DNA from: JACPUX01 sp964517465
GTDB lineage: Bacteria > Pseudomonadota > Gammaproteobacteria > Burkholderiales > Casimicrobiaceae
Length of the DNA: 64,000 bases
Direction: 5' to 3'
Assembly: GCA_964517465.1 (NCBI GenBank)
Contig: CAZFEK010000024.1
Span: forward strand, 3,588 to 67,587
Below the pieces are notes generated by a model that did no database searches, was not told the DNA's origin, and saw only the letters and a program-made list of their open reading frames with translations. Numbering within the stretch: position 1 is the first letter of the stretch; each line of letters begins with the position of its first letter. A program made the position numbers and the translations under genes. Positions 58,902-64,000 of this stretch are shown here, piece by piece.

Positions 58902-60392
58902 TCAGCTCGAAACCCCGGACCACTGCCGCGCCAGACCCGCCTCGGCGCTGCCCTGGAAACGGCCTTCCAACTCCGCGCGCCAGCGCTTGGCCGCTTCACC
59001 ATTGCCGGCGCGTTCCAGAGCGCGCGCCAGCAGCAACAAAAGCGCCGGCGTCTCGGGGGCGGGGTCACGGCGCTTGAGCAGCGCGCCGACGATACGTTCC
59101 GCGTCCGCCAGAAACCCGTCTTCGCAAAAGCGCCGCGCCAAGTGTTGCCATTGCGCCAAAGAGAGCCGGGCCGAGGGCCTGGCCAACTGGAAATATTCGA
59201 GATAGGTCTGATGCACCAGGGCGGCGGTAGGCGCATCCGGTCCGGTCAAATCGAGGATGCGGGCGGCGGCCTGATGATAGGCCTCACTTTCCGGCCGATG
59301 GCGCGCGGTGCGATAGGCCAGGCCCATCACCTCCCGGTCGTCGGCGTGTTCGCGCAACATCGCTTCGTAAACCGCCAGTGCGCGGTCGAAATCGAGCTTG
59401 AGGCTGTGCCCCCGAGCCTGCTGCAAGCGCGCGAGGCGGCGCTCCTTTTCTCTTTCGGGGGCATACACTTCCTCGTGGTAGTCGTCGATGGCATGCACGC
59501 GCCGCCAGCGGAAAACAGCCGCCAACAGCGCGCCGGCGAGTAGCCCGCCGATGTGCGCATGGTAGGCGACACGCCCGCCCGAATAGACCAATTGAAAGAT
59601 CTCGTTGGCCAGCCAGACCGGCAGCATCAGCAGTGCAGGCATGCGCCGCACATCGAAGTAGAAAATGAGCGAGACAAAGAAATCGATGCGACGCCAGCCG
59701 AAGAGCACGGCGTACAGCCCCATGACCCCGGATACCGCGCCCGAAGCACCCAGCAGACCCACCGAACTACCCTGGTGGAAAAGCCAATAAAACCCCACCG
59801 CACCCAAACCCGTAAGCAGATAGAAGGGGAGAAACAGTTTGCGGCCCAGCACTTCTTCGACGATATATGCCGTCATCGCCAGCACCAGCATGTTGCCGAT
59901 GAGATGGCCCCAGCTGCCGTGCAGGAACATGTGGGTGAATGCGGTCCAGAGGCTGGGCGAATTGGGCTTGAACAAGAAGCGTTCGGTGAACAACTGCGCC
60001 GACAAGCCGTCCAGTTTCGCGCGCTCGGTCCACCAAAGGGCGAAATCCGCGTGTTCCGGGCGAACGATTTCTTTGGCTCGCAGGGCGCGCATGAAAGCTT
60101 CATCTCGCTCCATGGCGTGGTTGGCAAACCATTGCCACCGGGTTTCGGCGCTGGCTCGCTGAATGCGCCGCGCTTCGCGGTGGCGTTCCTGCGCGGTGAG
60201 GTATTGGGCATAGAGCGGCAGTTCGATGCGCCCAAGCTGGGAACTCGAATAGAACTTCTGGTGTTGATCGACGGTGGCCTCGTCGCGCGCTTGCAGCCCG
60301 GCGAAGACCAGCAGATTGGCGAGGATGATGAAGATCGTCGCCCAAGGCGGACGACGCCAATCGGGCTTCTTCAAAAAAGGAATGAGCAGCAT
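58902..60392 (-). CDS. Rhomboid intramembrane serine protease with long loop and helical tail
   Basis: This 496-residue protein has the rhomboid core: an L1 arginine-type region with TERFLFKP, HGSWGHLIGNM with the oxyanion His/Asn, the catalytic Ser217 in LLGASGAVSG and His280 in AHIGG, plus six transmembrane helices at residues about 17-295. An unusually long soluble insert (about 35-135) separates helix 1 from the core. The last 190 residues are soluble and helix-rich, like TPR arrays. It should cleave transmembrane substrates. The ATG at 60392 (MLLIPFLKKP) is favoured; the codons before it lack homology. Confidence 0.88.
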   Translation of the reverse strand: MLLIPFLKKPDWRRPPWATIFIILANLLVFAGLQARDEATVDQHQKFYSSSQLGRIELPLYAQYLTAQERHREARRIQRASAETRWQWFANHAMERDEAFMRALRAKEIVRPEHADFALWWTERAKLDGLSAQLFTERFLFKPNSPSLWTAFTHMFLHGSWGHLIGNMLVLAMTAYIVEEVLGRKLFLPFYLLTGLGAVGFYWLFHQGSSVGLLGASGAVSGVMGLYAVLFGWRRIDFFVSLIFYFDVRRMPALLMLPVWLANEIFQLVYSGGRVAYHAHIGGLLAGALLAAVFRWRRVHAIDDYHEEVYAPEREKERRLARLQQARGHSLKLDFDRALAVYEAMLREHADDREVMGLAYRTARHRPESEAYHQAAARILDLTGPDAPTAALVHQTYLEYFQLARPSARLSLAQWQHLARRFCEDGFLADAERIVGALLKRRDPAPETPALLLLLARALERAGNGEAAKRWRAELEGRFQGSAEAGLARQWSGVSS

Positions 60393-60484
60393 CGAGTTTG
60401 TTGGCTTTCCCTGGGACCGGCGAAGCATATCATTCCGCCCCGGGCAGGCGAACGCCAGCGCTGGCGAAGATGCTCATTGAAGCC

Positions 60485-60802
60485 GCGCAAGCCAGACACC
60501 GGAGCGGGCCCAGCCCGCGAACCGTATTCACCCCCTTCCCCTGGAAGGGGGCCGGGGGGTAGGTCCACCAGCGCCCGCCGGGCCGCCCCAAGGGCGCGCA
60601 AGCCAGACACCGGAGCGGGCAAAGCCCGCGAACCGCAATCACCCCCTCCCGCGGGGAGGGGGATGGGGGGAGGGTTTCATGCCCCTCGCCGGGCCGCCCC
60701 AAGGGCGCGCAAGCCAGACTCCGGAGCGGGTAGGGCCCGCGAACCGTATTCACCCCCTTCCCCTGGAAGGGGGCCGGGGGGTAGGTCTACCAGCGCCCCA
60801 AG
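60485..60802 (+). repeat. Three tandem 111-bp repeat units
   Basis: Units start at 60485, 60596 and 60707 with a period of 111 bp. Each starts GCGCAAGCCAGACACCGGAG (with small changes) and holds a GCGGGC/GCCCGC hairpin. Units 1 and 3 also contain CCCCCTTCC-CCT-GGAAGGGGG, a perfect nine-base-pair stem. Unit 2 has a diverged C/G-rich segment. They occupy the gap upstream of a crotonase gene. No gene was found in the gap. Confidence 0.9.
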
Positions 60803-60864
60803 TGGTTCACAGCCGCGCCAAGCTGAGTTAGTCTCTTTTACTGCATTCGCACCGAGGACTTGCC

Positions 60865-61668
60865 ATGAACGCCCCTGAGTATGCCGCCGCTACCCAAGCC
60901 CAGCTCTTGCGCGAGGAAAAGGATGGCATCTGCACCCTTACGCTCAATCGCCCGCTGCAATTTAATGCCTTGTCCGACCAGTTGTTGGCCGAGTTGCAGG
61001 CCGCACTCGACGCGCTGGCCCAAGACCGCTCGGTCCGCGTCGTGATCCTCGCCGCGGCCGGCAAGGCGTTTTGCAGCGGCCACGACTTGAAGGAAATGAT
61101 GGCGGCGCGGAATGAAGCCGATCTCACCGACCTTTTTCAGCGCTGCGCCAAGATGATGATGACCCTCACCACGCTGCCGCAGCCGGTGATTGCGCGAGTG
61201 CATGGCGTGGCCACGGCCGCGGGCTGTCAGCTGGTGGCACAGTGCGACTTGGCGGTGGCCGCCGAAGGGGCGAGATTTGCCACTTCGGGCATCAACCTGG
61301 GTTTGTTCTGCGGCACGCCGAGTGTGCCCCTGGTGCGCAACGTGAATCGCAAAGCGGCCTTCGAAATGCTCTTCACCGGGGAGTTCATTTCCGCCGCGAG
61401 GGCGCGCGAAATCGGGCTGGTCAACCGTGTGGTTGCGGCGGAAGAACTCGATGAAGAGGTGCAAAAGCTTGCCCGCGCGATCACGGCCAAAACGCCGGTC
61501 GCAGTGGCTGCCGGCAAGCAGCTTTTTTATCAGCAAGTGGAGCAAGGCTTGAGCGGCGCTTATGCGCTGGCCGCCCAGCAGATGGTGTGTAATATGCTCA
61601 CCGAAGACACCGCCGAAGGCATCACGGCCTTTTTCGAAAAGCGGCCGCCGCAGTACAAAGGGAGCTGA
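60865..61668 (+). CDS. Crotonase-family protein lacking the hydratase glutamates
   Basis: This 267-residue crotonase-fold protein has the oxyanion motif AFCSGHDLKE and HGVATAAGCQLVAQCD. Gln122 stands where hydratases have the first catalytic Glu, and SGINLGLFCG has no Glu at the second site. It resembles the ECHDC3 group, whose reaction is not settled. It is annotated as enoyl-CoA hydratase by homology, but normal hydration chemistry looks unlikely. The ATG at 60865 is right after the 111-bp repeats. EtfB and EtfA follow after 366 bp. Confidence 0.8.
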   Translation: MNAPEYAAATQAQLLREEKDGICTLTLNRPLQFNALSDQLLAELQAALDALAQDRSVRVVILAAAGKAFCSGHDLKEMMAARNEADLTDLFQRCAKMMMTLTTLPQPVIARVHGVATAAGCQLVAQCDLAVAAEGARFATSGINLGLFCGTPSVPLVRNVNRKAAFEMLFTGEFISAARAREIGLVNRVVAAEELDEEVQKLARAITAKTPVAVAAGKQLFYQQVEQGLSGAYALAAQQMVCNMLTEDTAEGITAFFEKRPPQYKGS

Positions 61669-62034
61669 TGCGCGATGGTGAAGGGTGTTGCCCGCGTCGG
61701 AACGGCAAGCGGGTATTGCCGCTAGCCGCGCCGGTATTCGCAAGCGGGGACGAGCCAAACTTCGGATTTGGCGCGGCATCGGGCTGAAGCCAGCGCGCCT
61801 GCTGGATCGCACCGGCAACCGGCAGCCGATCGGGTGGCGGAACTTCCGATTTCGTGCGGACGGCGCATCAAAAAGACCGCAAATTGTCGCCCGGTGATCA
61901 CCCAGGCCGTTTCCCGGCGGTTAAACTCCCCTCTTGGCAAGTTGATATAAACGTGCGTATCATACAAGCGTTTGAATGATTCGCCAGCCCAACTTGCGTA
62001 TTTCTCCTTCCGCAATCAACCCACAGGAAAGTCG
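61669..62034. other. Intergenic region before etfB
   Basis: No gene is seen in these 366 bases. A likely promoter (TTGGCA at 61934-61939, 18-bp spacer, TATCAT at 61958-61963) serves etfBA. Confidence 0.55.
61934..61963 (+). promoter_or_regulatory. Candidate sigma-70 promoter of etfBA
   Basis: TTGGCA, 18 bp, TATCAT; four and five matches to the two consensus hexamers. The start of etfB lies about 70 bp further on. Confidence 0.5.
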
Positions 62035-62784
62035 ATGAAAGTACTGGTGCCGATCAAGCGGGTGGTCGATTACAACGTCAAGGTCCGCGTCAAGGCGGAC
62101 AACTCCGGCGTCGAGACTGCCAATGTCAAAATGTCCATGAACCCCTTCGACGAGATCGCCGTCGAAGAAGCAGTGCGCCTCAAAGAAAAAGGGCTGGCCA
62201 CCGAAGTCGTGGCCGTCTCCTGCGGCATTGCCGCCTGCCAGGAAACGCTGCGCACGGCACTGGCCATCGGCGCCGATCGCGCCATCCTGGTGGAATCCGA
62301 TGCCGATTTGCAGCCGCTGGCCGTAGCCAAGCTCCTCAAGGCGCTGGTGGACAAGGAGGCCCCTGGCCTCGTGGTATTGGGCAAACAAGCCATCGATGAC
62401 GATTCCAACCAGACCGGCCAAATGCTGGCCGCCCTGCTCAGTTGGCCCCAGGCGACCTTCGCTTCGAAAGTCGAAACGGCGGGCGAAAGCGTCAAGGTCA
62501 CCCGCGAAATCGACGGCGGCCTCGAAACTTTGGAGCTGAAGCTTCCCGCGGTCATTACGACCGATTTGCGCTTGAACGAGCCGCGCTACGCCACGCTGCC
62601 CAACATCATGAAGGCGAAGAAGAAGCCGCTCGACACGACCAGCCCCGCCGCGCTTGGCGTGGACGTGACCCCGCGCCTCAAAACCCTGCGTGTCGAAGAG
62701 CCGCCCAAACGCCAAGGGGGTGGCAAGGTTGCGGACGTTGCCGAACTGGTGGCGAAACTCAAAAACGAAGCCAAGGTGATCTGA
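62035..62784 (+). CDS. etfB: Electron transfer flavoprotein subunit beta
   Basis: This 249-residue ETF beta subunit begins MKVLVPIKRVVDYNVKVRVK. It contains the AMP/flavin-associated GKQAIDDDSNQTGQMLAALL and a recognition-loop region near LPNIMKAKKKPLD. ETF accepts electrons from acyl-CoA dehydrogenases and passes them to ETF-quinone oxidoreductase. The ATG at 62035 has a CAGGAAAG ribosome site. etfA follows with a 3-bp gap. Confidence 0.95.
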   Translation: MKVLVPIKRVVDYNVKVRVKADNSGVETANVKMSMNPFDEIAVEEAVRLKEKGLATEVVAVSCGIAACQETLRTALAIGADRAILVESDADLQPLAVAKLLKALVDKEAPGLVVLGKQAIDDDSNQTGQMLAALLSWPQATFASKVETAGESVKVTREIDGGLETLELKLPAVITTDLRLNEPRYATLPNIMKAKKKPLDTTSPAALGVDVTPRLKTLRVEEPPKRQGGGKVADVAELVAKLKNEAKVI

Positions 62785-62787
62785 GCC

Positions 62788-63714
62788 ATGAGTATTCTCG
62801 TCATTGCAGAACACGACGGCAGCCACGTCAAAGGCGCCACACTCAACACGGTCACCGCCGCCACGCAACTGGGGGGTGATGTCCACGTGCTGGTGGCCGG
62901 CCATAACGCCGGTGCCGCTGCACAAGCCGCTGCCGGCATCGCCGGTGTGGCCAAAGTGCTGCACGCCGATGCGCCGCATCTACAGGGCATGCTGGCCGAA
63001 GGCGTCGCCGCGCTAGTGCTGGGCATCGCCCAGAATTACAGTCACATTCTCTTCCCCTCGACTGCGTCGGGCAAAAATGTTGCTCCGCGTGTCGCGGCGC
63101 TTTTGGACGTGGCGCAAATTTCCGACATCACCAAAATCATCTCGCCCGACACCTTCGTGCGCCCGATCTACGCCGGCAATGCCTTTGCCACGGTGCAGTC
63201 GGCGGACGCCATCAAGGTGATGACGGTGCGTGGCACCGCCTTCGATGCCGCCAAAAGCGGCGGCGGCGCCAGCGTGGAAACCCTTGCCGCGCCGGCGGAT
63301 AGCGGCCGCTCGCGGCTGGTGGGGCAAGAACTGACGCAATCGAGCCGACCCGAACTCACCGCCGCCAAAATCATCGTGTCCGGCGGCCGGGGCATGGGCA
63401 ACGGCGAGAACTTCAAAATCCTCGAAGCCCTGGCCGACAAACTCAATGCCGCGATCGGTGCCTCACGCGCTGCAGTCGATGCCGGCTTCGTGCCCAACGA
63501 CTATCAAGTCGGGCAGACCGGCAAGATCGTCGCCCCGGAGCTCTACATTGCCGTCGGCATTTCCGGCGCCATTCAGCATTTGGCCGGTATGAAAGACAGC
63601 AAAGTCATCGTCGCCATCAACAAAGACCCCGAGGCGCCGATCTTCCAGATCGCCGACTATGGTCTCGTGGCCGACCTCTTCGAGGCCGTGCCGCAACTGA
63701 CGCAGCAGCTCTAA
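62788..63714 (+). CDS. etfA: Electron transfer flavoprotein subunit alpha
   Basis: This 308-residue ETF alpha subunit begins MSILVIAEHDGSHVKGATLN. It carries the FAD-binding SGGRGMGNGENF, then GQTGKIVAPELYIAVGISGAIQHLAGM and AINKDPEAPIFQIADYGLV. It forms the heterodimer with EtfB. The TAA is followed at once by the 120-bp tandem repeats. Confidence 0.96.
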   Translation: MSILVIAEHDGSHVKGATLNTVTAATQLGGDVHVLVAGHNAGAAAQAAAGIAGVAKVLHADAPHLQGMLAEGVAALVLGIAQNYSHILFPSTASGKNVAPRVAALLDVAQISDITKIISPDTFVRPIYAGNAFATVQSADAIKVMTVRGTAFDAAKSGGGASVETLAAPADSGRSRLVGQELTQSSRPELTAAKIIVSGGRGMGNGENFKILEALADKLNAAIGASRAAVDAGFVPNDYQVGQTGKIVAPELYIAVGISGAIQHLAGMKDSKVIVAINKDPEAPIFQIADYGLVADLFEAVPQLTQQL

Positions 63715-63715
63715 C

Positions 63716-64000
63716 GGGCACGGCGACGGCCACCCCGAGACATGATCGTCACCGTGCCCGTTCCCCCACCCCCGCCCCTCCCCCGCGAGGGGGGAGGGGA
63801 GTTTTGTGCGTCGCTGTCGCGACGTTCACGCAAAAGGGCACGGCGACGGCCACCCCGAGACATGATCGTCACCGTGCCCGTTCCCCCACCCCCGCCCCTC
63901 CCCCGCGAGGGGGGAGGGGAGTTTTGTGCGTCGCTGTCGCGACGTTCACGCAAAAGGGCACGGCGACGGCCACCCCGAGACATGATCGTCACCGTGCCCG
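63716..64000 (+). repeat. Tandem 120-bp structured repeats after etfA
   Basis: The period is exactly 120 bp (63716-63835, 63836-63955, and the first 45 bases of a third copy before the window ends). The two full copies are identical. Each folds into three hairpins. The first is a GGGCACGG...CCGTGCCC stem of about 44 nt (with an extra GACG/CGTC pairing). The second is CCCCTCCCCC-GCGA-GGGGGGAGGGG followed by AGTTTTG, terminator-like, at 63775-63806 and 63895-63926. The third is CGTCGC-TGTC-GCGACG. There is no coding signal; long frames in it are composition artefacts. Confidence 0.9.

Noticed and set aside
63711..63992. Minus-strand frame through the 120-bp repeats
   Set aside because: It consists of repeating SRGRGGGGG and PPPSRGR peptides, the hallmark of translation through GC-rich tandem repeats, not a gene.

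Overview
The window comes from a GC-rich betaproteobacterium, most like the Rhodocyclales/Burkholderiales side of the class. The evidence is gene content: a single-chain 1285-residue PurL, a TesA-YbbA-YbbP block, a PHA phasin, PaaG/PaaH/PaaI, EtfB/EtfA, GltIJKL, a YbiB-MobB-MoaD-MoaE stretch and many c-di-GMP and PAS-kinase proteins. REP-like 'GTAGGAGCGGCC' elements separate several genes. No rRNA, tRNA, CRISPR array, prophage, integrase or intact insertion sequence was recognised. This is mostly chromosomal core and housekeeping sequence, with small decayed patches.

Layout. 1-2.3 kb: phosphohexomutase (partial), YheT-type hydrolase and DAHP synthase, all leftward. 2.5-6.1 kb: PsiF, RlmI, and a leftward operon of a secreted COG4315 protein, an ECF sigma factor and its membrane anti-sigma factor, with a candidate ECF promoter in front. 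6.1-9.8 kb: GGDEF-hemerythrin protein, phasin with a histone-like tail, MnmH and TesA (leftward). 9.8-15.2 kb: ABC ATPase, FtsX-type permease and PbpC (rightward). 15.2-19.8 kb: REP cluster, S41-like protein, histidine phosphatase, alpha/beta hydrolase, then about 1 kb with only a broken acetyltransferase. 19.8-28.2 kb: PanE, ClpB with a clear heat-shock promoter, PAS-GGDEF protein, methyltransferase, four-PAS histidine kinase. 28.3-32.1 kb: PaaI, PaaH, PaaG leftward and a crotonase rightward. 32.3-39.1 kb: YbiB, MobB, outer-membrane barrel, MoaD, MoaE, CrcB, DUF190, quinone reductase, DUF1178, and leftward Nnr. 39.2-43.6 kb: HypT-like LysR regulator and GltIJKL. 43.6-49.3 kb: DUF433 protein with a decayed partner, DPP7-type S46 peptidase, RlmN-like radical-SAM enzyme, ATP-grasp ligase and esterase. 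49.4-56.5 kb: an IF-1 paralogue, cold-shock protein, GAF-PAS kinase and PurL. 56.5-64 kb: REP elements, a lipoprotein and membrane protein pair, a rhomboid protease, a 111-bp triplicated repeat, a crotonase lacking its catalytic glutamates, EtfB, EtfA, and a 120-bp tandem repeat that runs off the end.

How the genes work together. Many neighbours overlap by four bases (ATGA or TTGA), which points to translational coupling: hydrolase with phosphohexomutase, sigma with anti-sigma, TesA with MnmH, ATPase with permease, PaaG with PaaH with PaaI. Fatty-acid and aromatic acyl-CoA turnover (Paa enzymes, crotonases, Etf, TesA, phasin) is the main metabolic theme. Molybdopterin assembly (MobB, MoaD, MoaE) and envelope stress or signalling (ECF operon, two GGDEF proteins, two orphan PAS kinases) are others.

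The features I find least explained are cis-acting RNA structures (the moaD ribosome-site hairpin, the barrel-gene leader, the csp leader and the gltI-gltJ double hairpin), the ATP-grasp/esterase pair next to an RlmN paralogue, and the structured tandem repeat after etfA. I did not find a clear new defence or mobile system.
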